From Opitutaceae bacterium (lineage in GTDB: Bacteria; Verrucomicrobiota; Verrucomicrobiia; Opitutales; Opitutaceae), in NCBI GenBank assembly GCA_028284235.1, contig JANQSC010000023.1:1-64000 (forward strand): DNA of 64,000 nucleotides, read 5' to 3'. The notes under the pieces were generated by a model that saw nothing but the letters and a program-made list of their open reading frames with translations, was not told the DNA's origin and ran no database searches. Within the stretch, counting starts at the first letter, position 1. Each line of letters begins with the position of its first letter. Positions 1 through 7,981 of the stretch are shown here, piece by piece. Made by a program: the position numbers and the translations under genes.

Positions 1-945
1 CTCGTCGGCGACGGTGGCGAGCTGGAAGGAACTGTCGGCGCAGTCGCCGATGGCGTAGACGTTCGGGTTGGAGACGCTTTGCAGGAACTCGTTTACTTCG
101 ACGCCGCGGCTCGAGTGTTTCACCTTTCCGTGGTCGCCTGCCAGTACGGACAAGTTGGGAAGGCGCCCGGAAGCTTCGATGACGAGATCGGCTTCGTACT
201 GCGCGCCCGTTTCTCCGGATACGCGGTAGGATTCGCCGATCGCTTCGATTTGGGTGGGCGATTCGTTGAGAACGATGTTGATGCCGCTGGCTTTGGATGC
301 TTCGAGCAGCGTATCCACATTGTCGGGATCGAAGGTTTTGAGCGGGCGTTCGGAGCGGTGGAGAATCGTCACTTCGGCGCCGGCTTGGTTGGCGACATGG
401 GCGAATTCGAATGAGATGTATCCACCGCCGACGAAGAGGATGCGTTTGGGCAAGGCGGGTAGATTGAGAAAATGCTCACTGTCGCGCGCGTTTTCGGCGC
501 CGGGGATGTCGGATTTTCGCGGAGTGGCTCCGGTAGCGAGGACAATGTGTTTGGCTTCAAGTCGCTCGCCGTTGACGTCGACCGAGTTGAGTCCGCTCAA
601 AGTGGCTTTGCCAAAGAAGTTGGCGATGCCGGCCTTCTCAAAGTCTTCGACTTCGCCTTCGGAAATCCCGTCGAGAAACTCGTTCTTGAGCGCTTGGAGC
701 GCGGGCCAGTCGGTTTGGGGCGCGGCGGTGAGGCCGGTGTTTTCGAGGTGCCCAGCCATGGCCCGGGCTTCGGCATTGGCGACGAGGTATTTCTTGGGTT
801 GGCAGCCTCGGAGAGCACAGGTGCCCCCGTAGGGGCGTTCGTCGACGACTGCGATTTTCTGGCCTGCTTCTTTGAGAGCGTTGATGCAGTAGTAGGCGGA
901 GGTTCCGGACCCGATTACGATGGTGTCGAAGGATTGCGTGGCCAT
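1..945 (-). CDS. NAD(P)/FAD-dependent pyridine nucleotide-disulfide oxidoreductase, partial at left edge
   Basis: Reads from an ATG at 945 without a stop to base 1, so the C-terminal third is missing (315 codons seen of roughly 450 usual). The N-terminus has the FAD-binding Rossmann motif GSGTSA at residues 12-17, then a redox-active disulfide in GGTCALRGCQPKK (C43 and C48), as in glutathione reductase, mercuric reductase and dihydrolipoamide dehydrogenase relatives. A second nucleotide-binding motif, GGGYIS, and the ATGATP stretch follow, with a YAIGDCA motif near the visible end. The GTCALRGC form is typical of generic flavoprotein reductases rather than Lpd (GGTCLNVGC). It probably transfers electrons from NAD(P)H to a disulfide or quinone, but the substrate cannot be named. 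The dimerisation domain lies outside the window. Confidence 0.85.
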   Translation of the reverse strand, partial: MATQSFDTIVIGSGTSAYYCINALKEAGQKIAVVDERPYGGTCALRGCQPKKYLVANAEARAMAGHLENTGLTAAPQTDWPALQALKNEFLDGISEGEVEDFEKAGIANFFGKATLSGLNSVDVNGERLEAKHIVLATGATPRKSDIPGAENARDSEHFLNLPALPKRILFVGGGYISFEFAHVANQAGAEVTILHRSERPLKTFDPDNVDTLLEASKASGINIVLNESPTQIEAIGESYRVSGETGAQYEADLVIEASGRLPNLSVLAGDHGKVKHSSRGVEVNEFLQSVSNPNVYAIGDCADSSFQLATVADE

Positions 946-1015
946 ACGTGGAGATAGGTTTTTAGGGGGTAGGGGTTTAGGTGTTTAGGTTCTGAAAGAA
1001 CGGTTCGATTGGGGA

Positions 1016-1096
1016 GGCGCATGCGCATCCTGTTGGCTCGGCAGAGCCATCCTGTAGCGATCCCGCTGAGCGGGAGAGCGTATCCTGTTAAAAATG
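1016..1096. repeat. Family A palindromic repeat, short copy
   Basis: Intergenic stretch built from nested inverted repeats: GCGCATGCGC, a GGCTCGGCAGAGCC-type hairpin, a TCCCGCTGAGCGGGA hairpin, ending in CGTATCCTGTTAAAA. The terminal CCTGTTAA word and the internal CATCCTGTAGC are shared with larger copies at 16923, 32872 and 37445. Lies between two minus-strand genes and may act in transcript termination or stabilisation. Confidence 0.6.
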
Positions 1097-1117
1097 AGCT
1101 CTTCGAAGGTCCTTGCT

Positions 1118-1147
1118 TACGCGGCGCGGCGCTAGCGCCGGCCCTAC
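1118..1147. repeat. Family B repeat, single arm at the 3' end of mpgP
   Basis: One arm (TACGCGGCGCGGCGC... GCCGGCCCTAC) of the element whose full copies lie at 23789, 36054 and 52143. Its terminal CTA on the plus strand is the reverse complement of the TAG stop codon of mpgP (1144-1146), so the repeat arm supplies that gene's stop. The arm is itself self-complementary (GGCGCTAGCGCC) and could form a hairpin just past the stop. Confidence 0.6.
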
Positions 1148-1989
1148 ATGTCGAAGGCGTCGTGGATCGCGTCGACCCATCCGAGCGGGCCAATCGCGGG
1201 GACTCGGTTGAGTCCGGGAAGTTCCATGGGGTGCCAAGTCGCGTCGGGGCGCTGGACGAGGTAAGGCAGATCGACAGATTTAAGGAGTTCGAGGTCGTTG
1301 GCGCTGTCGCCAATGCCGATGGAGCGGCAGTCGGCGCCGGTATCCTCGTTGAACGTCTTCACGAACTGAGCGAGCGCCTTGCCTTTGTCGCGGTTGGCGG
1401 CGCTGACGGTGTAGAAGCGACCGCCGCACAGGCACTGGAGTCCCGTTTTGGCGAGACGCCGGTTGACTTCCGCCCAGGTAGCGTCGTCGAGAGAGGCGGT
1501 GAGCGTTTCGCTGAAGTCGCGATTGCGGGCTCGGAGCGCTGCGTCGGCGTCGAGCCCCGTGGCTTTCTCCATTTGCAATGGGCTGAGTTGCGAGTAAGGC
1601 TGGAAATCGATACCCATCTGGGTGGAGAGCTTGGCAACCTCTTTGCGTATCCTGATCGAGGATACTCCCAGTGAAACGAGGCGACCGAAGCCGGGAACTC
1701 TCGTTGAGTTGAAATCACTGAATCCGTTGAACGAGTCGGGCAGGAATATCCCGGATCCGTTCTCGACGATTCCCGGCGTGACCAGGCCAATCGTCTGCAT
1801 GAGGGCGAGCTGTTCCTCGAGGGTTTTGGACGAGCAGAATACTACCGGGACCCCTCGTTGCGAAAGCGACTGGGCGAGTGTTCCAGCGACGCCGGGCGAA
1901 TAGGTTTCGAAGTCGATGAGCGTGCCGTCGAGGTCGGTGAAGACGATCGACTGTTTGGTCGAGGCGCGGCGTTGACGATTGACGTACAT
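1144..1989 (-). CDS. mpgP: Mannosyl-3-phosphoglycerate phosphatase (HAD-IIB)
   Basis: 281 aa HAD-superfamily phosphatase. Motif I is FTDLDGTLID near the N-terminus, motif II the FCSSK stretch, and the C-terminal motif III/IV is GIGDSANDLELL followed by the LVQRPD box, a layout typical of MpgP/YedP Cof-like phosphatases. It should dephosphorylate mannosyl-3-phosphoglycerate to mannosylglycerate, an osmolyte and thermolyte, in the cytoplasm. The assignment rests strongly on the gene upstream, a GT55-like synthase 45 bases away on the same strand, an arrangement known from Thermus and Pyrococcus. A generic sugar phosphatase is the alternative if context is ignored. The stop codon is embedded in a family B repeat arm. 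Confidence 0.88.
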   Translation of the reverse strand: MYVNRQRRASTKQSIVFTDLDGTLIDFETYSPGVAGTLAQSLSQRGVPVVFCSSKTLEEQLALMQTIGLVTPGIVENGSGIFLPDSFNGFSDFNSTRVPGFGRLVSLGVSSIRIRKEVAKLSTQMGIDFQPYSQLSPLQMEKATGLDADAALRARNRDFSETLTASLDDATWAEVNRRLAKTGLQCLCGGRFYTVSAANRDKGKALAQFVKTFNEDTGADCRSIGIGDSANDLELLKSVDLPYLVQRPDATWHPMELPGLNRVPAIGPLGWVDAIHDAFDM

Positions 1990-2034
1990 GCCCGTTTTCG
2001 AATGAGGGGAGCGGCGGCGCGGATCGCGATTCCC

Positions 2035-3222
2035 TCAGACGCTGGCGGTTGTGGAATTGAAGTTGAGGGCTTCGTCGCAACCGGCGAGGAAGGTGTCCAG
2101 GTCCAGTTTCCCGAGCGACGGGTATTTGCGAACCGGCGGGATGACCTCCGGACACTCGTCGCCTCGCCGTTGGCGACAGTTTTCCATGATCTCCCGTTTG
2201 ATCAGTTCCGGGCAGAGGGGCGAATGGTAGATGACGGAGAGCGACGCGTCGATCATGTCCTCTACGTGGTCGTCGCCTTTGGACTCGTGCATGTGTGGGT
2301 TGCGCGACTCGATCTGGCAAATGGTCACTTTCTCCTGCAGCGCTTTGGGATCGTCGGGCTCGACGATGCCTCCGTACTTTTCCAGCAGATTGATGAAGTG
2401 GTGGGTTTCGACTGCGTAGCCGGCGGCGTATTCGAGTTTCAATGCCAGGTCGACCGAGAGCGCGTGTTCTCCGGCGTTGCCGGTTTTGACGATTTCCGTT
2501 TCGAAGCCGCTAAACTGGGTGAGCAGCCGATTGAGCATCTTGTTGGAGTTGACCGAGCTGCGTCCCCATTTGGCGAAGAAGAGGCTGCTTTCCATGATCT
2601 TCGGCTTCGAGTGCCAGGAGATGCGGACGAAGGTGTTGGACGCGTCGTTCATGGCGAAGCCGGCGGCGTATTCATAAACGTATTCCAGGACGGCTCCGGG
2701 GAAGTAGTTGTCGCTGTCGACGAAGCCGACGAATTTTTTGCCGAGCCACTTAGCGACGAGCGTGCCGACGATCATGCCCTCGGCTTTGCCGGAGCGAACG
2801 AGGCCTTCCTCGTCGATTAGATCGGAATAGCCGGCGTCGACGAAGGCCTTGGCGAGGCCTGGATCCTTCTGGTGGACGACCATGATTTTCTTGCCGGTGA
2901 ACTTCCCGTAGTTTTCGAGGGCCTCTTTTTCCAGGTTGAATCGGTCGACCGGCCCGCGAGGGCTATTGGAGACCACGATGACTTGGCAAGGGCTCGGGAT
3001 TCCGACGAGGACGCCCTCAATGAGCTTGAGGCGCTCGTTTTTGACCGGCACAACGACGGCCATCTCTCGCATTCGGTCGTAGAGGACTTCGGAAGGAATC
3101 CGTTCGATAACCGTGTCCTGGCCGTGCATGCCTTCCCCTGCGTCGAGTTCGTAAACCTTCTGCAGGCCATAGATTTGCAAGGATCCGATGCGTTCGCATT
3201 CTCTTGGTATTTCGATTCTCAT
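2035..3222 (-). CDS. mpgS: Mannosyl-3-phosphoglycerate synthase (GT55)
   Basis: 395 aa. N-terminal half is a GT-A glycosyltransferase fold: VVVPVKNERLKLIEGVL nucleotide-sugar entry motif, a VVSNSPRGP loop, and FVDSDNYFPGAV carrying the DxD-type metal/GDP-mannose site. The KVYELDAGEGMHGQDTVIERIP start and the NPHMHESKGDDHVEDM segment are characteristic of the MpgS family. It transfers mannose from GDP-mannose to 3-phosphoglycerate in the cytoplasm; the product is dephosphorylated by the downstream phosphatase. Length matches the family (about 390-430 aa). It is divergent from the GH63-type hydrolase at 3401, and the roughly 180-base gap between them should hold both promoters. The synthase-phosphatase pair is read here as a salt-stress solute pathway. 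Confidence 0.92.
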   Translation of the reverse strand: MRIEIPRECERIGSLQIYGLQKVYELDAGEGMHGQDTVIERIPSEVLYDRMREMAVVVPVKNERLKLIEGVLVGIPSPCQVIVVSNSPRGPVDRFNLEKEALENYGKFTGKKIMVVHQKDPGLAKAFVDAGYSDLIDEEGLVRSGKAEGMIVGTLVAKWLGKKFVGFVDSDNYFPGAVLEYVYEYAAGFAMNDASNTFVRISWHSKPKIMESSLFFAKWGRSSVNSNKMLNRLLTQFSGFETEIVKTGNAGEHALSVDLALKLEYAAGYAVETHHFINLLEKYGGIVEPDDPKALQEKVTICQIESRNPHMHESKGDDHVEDMIDASLSVIYHSPLCPELIKREIMENCRQRRGDECPEVIPPVRKYPSLGKLDLDTFLAGCDEALNFNSTTASV

Positions 3223-3400
3223 AGGGTTTGTGGTTTATTTTGAGCGCGTGACGGGGCGCAGTGGTCTCTAGCAGATCGAGTGCCAACGGATTGCGCGTTT
3301 CTGCGCCATTCGGCGCGGTACGTGCTAAACGCGGGTTGGATTCAGATGGGCTGACCCCGCGCTCCTGGGGGTCGCGTCTGGCGTGAATTTTTACGTATCG

Positions 3401-4699
3401 ATGGCTTTGCAAGAACTGGAAAAACCCTACTCGGACGCCGATCTCGACCAGCGGGCGATTGCGATTTTGCGCGAAAACGAATGGGGCGACTACACGTTGC
3501 CCACCCGCGGGCTCTACCCTTACCAATGGAATTGGGACAGCATGTTCGTCGCTTTGGGGTTCTCGGAATTCGACTTGAATCGGGCTTGGACGGAAGTGGA
3601 GACGCTGTTCGAGGGACAGTGGAACAACGGGATGGCGGCCCACATCGTTTTTCGCAAAGACGACCCCAACTACTTTCCGGGGCCCATGGTCTGGGGGTCG
3701 GGACAGAATCCGCCAACGTCCGGCTGCTCCCAGCCTCCGGTGGCGGCGACGGTCGTGCGCGACTTGTACGAGAAGGACCCGGAGAATGGACGGGACCGAT
3801 TGAAGGCGCTTTTTCCCAAGCTCATGGCGTGGCACCGCTGGTTTCACACGAAGCGGGTCATCAGCGGCGGCGCGGCGATCGCGGTGACGCACCCTTGGGA
3901 GTCCGGCAGGGACAATTCTCCGGACTGGGACGCGGCCCTGGAGAACGTCGACCCGAGCGGGGTGACGCCGTACACGCGTCGGGACACGGGTCACGTCGAT
4001 GCGTCCATGCGTCCGACGAACGAGGAGTACGATCGCTATTTGAAACTGGTGGAGTACGGTCGCGACACGGGTTGGGACCACGCCCAGATTACGCGGGAAG
4101 GCCCGTTCGCGGTGGCAGATCCGGGAGTGACGTTTATTCTGATGCGGGCGGATCGGGATCTCAAAGCCTTGGCCAAGGCGATTGGGGCGGAGGACTCGGC
4201 CCACGAAATCGATACCTGGCTTTACCACGCAGAGGAGTCGGCCGACTTTCTCTGGTCGGAAGCGCTCGGCGCTTACGCGGCTCGGGATTTGCGGACAGGA
4301 GCCCACGCCGTTGGCGTGTCGAGTGTCGCTTTTCTTTCCTACTACGCGGGAATTGCGGTCCCGCGACGGGACGCCAAATTGCAGGCGACTTTGCGTCGTA
4401 TTCTTGATTCAAGTACGTACAGCATTCCCAGCTTTGATCCGGAGCACCCTCGATTCGATTCGAAACGGTATTGGCGCGGTCCCGTGTGGGCGATTATCAA
4501 CTACATCGTCGCTCGTGGATTGGCGGAGTATGGATTCGAACGAGAGGCGACGCGCATCCGAATGGACACGCGGAGCGTGATTCGCGAGTCGGGATTCTAC
4601 GAGTACTTCGACCCGATCGTCGGGACGGGCGCAGGAGGCAACCAGTTCGCCTGGACTGCGGCGATCTGGCTCGCGTGGGCGTCGCCGATGACGGATTGA
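3401..4699 (+). CDS. mgh: Mannosylglycerate hydrolase-like GH63 glycoside hydrolase
   Basis: About 432 aa (alpha/alpha)6-barrel hydrolase. The N-terminal YPYQWNWDSMF block holds the conserved general-acid Asp of GH63/GH37-type enzymes (D46 counted from the ATG at 3401; a GTG at 3383 is also in frame). The middle carries DNSPDWDAAL and PYTRRDTGHVDASMRP, and the C-terminal segment is RGPVWAIINYIVARGL then YEYFDPIVGTGAGGNQFAWTAA, which holds the likely catalytic base. Size and motifs match bacterial mannosylglycerate hydrolases (Thermus, Rubrobacter), which release mannose and glycerate. No signal peptide, so cytoplasmic. Position next to mpgS/mpgP makes recycling of the osmolyte the best reading; glucosylglycerate is an alternative substrate. 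Confidence 0.82.
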   Translation: MALQELEKPYSDADLDQRAIAILRENEWGDYTLPTRGLYPYQWNWDSMFVALGFSEFDLNRAWTEVETLFEGQWNNGMAAHIVFRKDDPNYFPGPMVWGSGQNPPTSGCSQPPVAATVVRDLYEKDPENGRDRLKALFPKLMAWHRWFHTKRVISGGAAIAVTHPWESGRDNSPDWDAALENVDPSGVTPYTRRDTGHVDASMRPTNEEYDRYLKLVEYGRDTGWDHAQITREGPFAVADPGVTFILMRADRDLKALAKAIGAEDSAHEIDTWLYHAEESADFLWSEALGAYAARDLRTGAHAVGVSSVAFLSYYAGIAVPRRDAKLQATLRRILDSSTYSIPSFDPEHPRFDSKRYWRGPVWAIINYIVARGLAEYGFEREATRIRMDTRSVIRESGFYEYFDPIVGTGAGGNQFAWTAAIWLAWASPMTD

Positions 4700-4779
4700 A
4701 GTGTGAATGGTGAATCGTGAATGGTGAACCTAGGTTTTGATTGGACTTGCGGCGGGGTGGGGGCATTGTCGCGGGTGAC

Positions 4780-6939
4780 ATGAAGTTCGCTACCCCTGCT
4801 GTCGTATCCGCGTTTTCACTTTTTCTGGTCGCTTGTGGGCCGTCTGGTCCTTCGGGGGATCTTGAGTGGCCAACGTACCAGGGGGACGAGGGGCGGAATC
4901 AGTATTCGTTCGCGAGCGAGATTACTCCTGAAAACGTGGCAGAGCTGGAAGTCGCTTGGACCTTCTCCACAGGGGATGTCGAACCGGGCGATCGAGCCCA
5001 GATGCAGTGCAATCCGATTGTGGTGGGCGGTGTTTTGTATGCGACCTCGCCCAAATTGAAGGTCGTGGCGCTGGAAGCGGGAACGGGGGCTCTGGTTTGG
5101 GAGTTCGACCCGAAAACGGTATTGGAAAAAGAGGGCGTTCCCTTTGGTTTGGGGGCGAATCGCGGGGTCGTGTATTGGGAAAATGGGGAAGATAGGCGTG
5201 TATTGACTACGCTGGGGAACTGGCTTTTCTGTATCAACGCGGATACGGGCGAGCCGGTTGACTCGTTCGGGCAGAGTGGCCGGACTTCGTTGAAGAGCGG
5301 CTTGGGCGAGCGAGCGGCGGACTTGCATGTCGATTCGCGTACGCCGGGAGCGGTCTTTGAGAATTTGCTGGTCGTGTGTACGCGGGTGTCGGAGAATGCG
5401 GACGCGGCGCCGGGACACGTGCAGGCGTTTGACATCCTTACCGGGGAGATTGCCTGGGTGTTCAACACGATTCCCCAGCCGGGAGAGTTTGGAGTGGAAA
5501 CGTGGCCGGAGGGAGCGCATGAATACGCAGGCGGGGCGAATGTCTGGGCAGGCATCAGTGTCGATGCCGATCGAGGCATGGTCTACGTGCCCACGGGCTC
5601 GGCGTCGTTCGACTTTTACGGGGGCAATCGACTGGGCGAGAATCTCTTTGCGAATTGTATCATCGCTTTGGATGCGCGAACGGGCGAGCGGAAATGGCAT
5701 TATCAGACGGTGCGTCACGATATTTGGGACCGGGATTTGCCGGCCCCGCCCAATCTGGTGACGGTGGAGATCGACGGGAAGCGGCGCGACGCGGTGGCTC
5801 AGATTACCAAAGCGGGCTACGTGTTTGTTTTGGATCGGGATACGGGCGAGCCACTGCACCCGGTAGAGGAGCGCCCGTTTCCGGCGTCGGACTTGGAGGG
5901 CGAGGTGGCTTGGCCGACGCAGCCGGTTCCGGCGAGACCGGAGCCGTTTTCGCGTCAGCGATTCGATCTGGATGACGCCACGGATATCAGCCCGGAGGCG
6001 AATGCCTACGTCAAGGGGATCTTGGCGAATGTGCGGTCGGACGGGCAGTTTGTTCCCCCGAGCAAGGAGGGGACGATTATCTTCCCTGGATTCGATGGCG
6101 GGGGCGAATGGGGCGGCGCTTCGGTGGATCCGGATACGAGTATCCTGTACGTGAACGGGAACGAGATGCCCTGGATCTTGACGATGGTGGAGACGAATCG
6201 GGCGACCGCTCGAGCGGGGGAACGCGCTCGCTTGTCGGACTTGGGAGAGGAAATCTACCAGAATCGGTGCGCGTTTTGCCACGGTTTGGAGCGTCAGGGC
6301 GATCCCACCGGAACGTTTCCGAATATCCAGACCGTGAGCGAGCGGCTCACTAAAGAAGAGGTGATGGCGATGTTGGAGAACGGCAAAGGATTCATGCCGT
6401 CGTTTCGCCAGTTGAGGAAAGGGCGTCTGGAGGCGGTCGTGGCGTTCCTCTTCGGCGAGGAGCGCGAAGTAGATCCGCACGAAATGGGACTGGCCTCGAA
6501 CGAGGCAGCCCTTCCGTATTCGCACACCGGTTACAATCGTTTTTTCGATCAGGAAGGCTATCCCGCGGTTAAGCCGCCTTGGGGAACGCTGAACGCGATC
6601 GACTTGAATAAAGGCGAGATTCTCTGGCAAGTTCCGCTTGGCGAGTTTGATGAGTTGACAGAGCGTGGTATAGAAAAAACGGGTACAGAGAACTACGGCG
6701 GTCCTGTCGCGACCGCAGGTGGGGTGATCTTTATCGCTGCGTCCAAGGACGAGCGTATCAGGGCCTTCGACAAGACCACCGGCAAGGAGCTCTGGAAGCA
6801 CGACTTGCCTGCGGGTGGATACGCGACGCCGTCGGTTTATGAAGTGGACGGTCGCCAGTTTGTGGTGATCGCCTGCGGGGGCGGGAAAATGGGAACCAAG
6901 CCGGGCGACACGTACGTTGCGTTCGCTTTGCCCGAGTGA
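4780..6939 (+). CDS. PQQ-dependent quinoprotein dehydrogenase with internal cytochrome c domain, lipoprotein
   Basis: About 719 aa. Begins with a lipoprotein signal (hydrophobic stretch then LVAC, lipid-accepting C19), chosen from the ATG at 4780; a TTG at 4741 is also in frame but precedes the signal awkwardly. The body is an eight-bladed PQQ propeller with repeated W-motifs such as ARTGERKWHYQTV and DKTTGKELWKHDLPAGG, plus the HDIWDRDLPAPPNLV block usual in this family. A c-type heme motif CAFCH lies at residues 497-501, between propeller blades rather than at either end. It probably oxidises an alcohol or sugar in the periplasm and passes electrons through its own heme. The substrate is not evident. 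Confidence 0.88.
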   Translation: MKFATPAVVSAFSLFLVACGPSGPSGDLEWPTYQGDEGRNQYSFASEITPENVAELEVAWTFSTGDVEPGDRAQMQCNPIVVGGVLYATSPKLKVVALEAGTGALVWEFDPKTVLEKEGVPFGLGANRGVVYWENGEDRRVLTTLGNWLFCINADTGEPVDSFGQSGRTSLKSGLGERAADLHVDSRTPGAVFENLLVVCTRVSENADAAPGHVQAFDILTGEIAWVFNTIPQPGEFGVETWPEGAHEYAGGANVWAGISVDADRGMVYVPTGSASFDFYGGNRLGENLFANCIIALDARTGERKWHYQTVRHDIWDRDLPAPPNLVTVEIDGKRRDAVAQITKAGYVFVLDRDTGEPLHPVEERPFPASDLEGEVAWPTQPVPARPEPFSRQRFDLDDATDISPEANAYVKGILANVRSDGQFVPPSKEGTIIFPGFDGGGEWGGASVDPDTSILYVNGNEMPWILTMVETNRATARAGERARLSDLGEEIYQNRCAFCHGLERQGDPTGTFPNIQTVSERLTKEEVMAMLENGKGFMPSFRQLRKGRLEAVVAFLFGEEREVDPHEMGLASNEAALPYSHTGYNRFFDQEGYPAVKPPWGTLNAIDLNKGEILWQVPLGEFDELTERGIEKTGTENYGGPVATAGGVIFIAASKDERIRAFDKTTGKELWKHDLPAGGYATPSVYEVDGRQFVVIACGGGKMGTKPGDTYVAFALPE

Positions 6940-7015
6940 TGTTGCTTTTGGGGGACTGTGTCGCCCGATCGAATCGCGCGATTGCAATTTGCTGGCGAAT
7001 TGCTAGTTTCGAGGG

Positions 7016-7981
7016 ATGCTCCTTTTTAAGCGATTAACGTTGGTTGTCTTTTTTGGTCTCGCCATGGTCAATTCGTGCGGGGCGGCTCCAATCGTTGCCG
7101 AGACTGAGACAACGATAGAGATCAAGATCGGAGGGATAGCGATGCTCGTTTACCAAAAGGCGGACGTTCCGCCGCCCGATGGGGTCGATCCAATTTATAC
7201 GCGTAGCGGGTTTATTCACCCGGCGCGTTCACCGAGCGGCGCTGTAGTGACGGGTATCCATCCCGAGGATCACTACCATCACCTGGGCTTGTGGCATGCG
7301 TGGGTAGAGTGCGAAGTCGAAGGCGAGAACGTGGATTTCTGGAATCTGAAAGAGGGAACGGGACGGATTCGATATGGAAGGACCGTTTCGCTATTGAGCG
7401 GAAGCGACGAAGCCGGTTTTACGGTGGAGCAGGAGCACGTAATTTATCCGGGGGATCCAAGCAGGGAATTGGTGCTGCTGCGGGAGATGTTTACGGTGGT
7501 GGCTCGCGAGAGGGACGGCGCTTACGAGATCGACTACGACACGAAGCAAACTAATGTATCGGCACTCTCGTTGAAGTTGCCGGCGTATCGTTATGGCGGG
7601 CCTATCGCCTATCGCGGTCCGCATCACTGGAATAAAACCAATAGCGACTATTTGAGTTCGGAGGGGAAGACTCGTATTGACGGTCACACTACACGATCGA
7701 GATGGATTGCGATGTGGGGTCAGCGATTGGATAGTGAAGAGTCGGATACGCTTGCGATATTGAACCACCCTGGCAATCATGACTTCCCCCAGCGAATGCG
7801 AGTGTGGCCGCCAACATCGAACAACGGGGCGATTTTCTTTAACTACGTACCCATTCAGGAATTTGAATGGGAGATTGAGCCGGGGCAAACTTCTACGATG
7901 CGCTATCGACTGGTGACGCAAGACGGGAAGCCGGATCCGTCGGATCTCGATCGACGTTGGGAGCGGTACGTGAACGAATAG
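7016..7981 (+). CDS. DUF6807 (PmoA-like) family exported protein
   Basis: 321 aa with an N-terminal signal peptide (basic MLLFKR then a hydrophobic run to SCGAAP) and a GAGGG-like ribosome site before the ATG. Conserved blocks of the family are visible: GFIHPARSPSGAVVTGIHPEDHYHHLGLW near the start (a His cluster), a central YRYGGPIAYRG, and NHPGNHDFPQRMRVWP towards the end. These proteins are abundant in Planctomycetota and Verrucomicrobiota, where they are often labelled PmoA although they are unrelated to methane monooxygenase. The biochemical role is not established; neighbours suggest carbohydrate use. Its TAG stop abuts the stop of the convergent sulfatase with no bases between. Confidence 0.82.
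   Translation: MLLFKRLTLVVFFGLAMVNSCGAAPIVAETETTIEIKIGGIAMLVYQKADVPPPDGVDPIYTRSGFIHPARSPSGAVVTGIHPEDHYHHLGLWHAWVECEVEGENVDFWNLKEGTGRIRYGRTVSLLSGSDEAGFTVEQEHVIYPGDPSRELVLLREMFTVVARERDGAYEIDYDTKQTNVSALSLKLPAYRYGGPIAYRGPHHWNKTNSDYLSSEGKTRIDGHTTRSRWIAMWGQRLDSEESDTLAILNHPGNHDFPQRMRVWPPTSNNGAIFFNYVPIQEFEWEIEPGQTSTMRYRLVTQDGKPDPSDLDRRWERYVNE

Noticed and set aside
4816..6987. Very long open frame (about 720 codons) antisense to the PQQ dehydrogenase
   Set aside because: The sense frame has a lipoprotein signal, propeller repeats and a heme motif. The antisense product is Arg/Pro/His-rich without motifs, a common artefact of GC-rich codon use.
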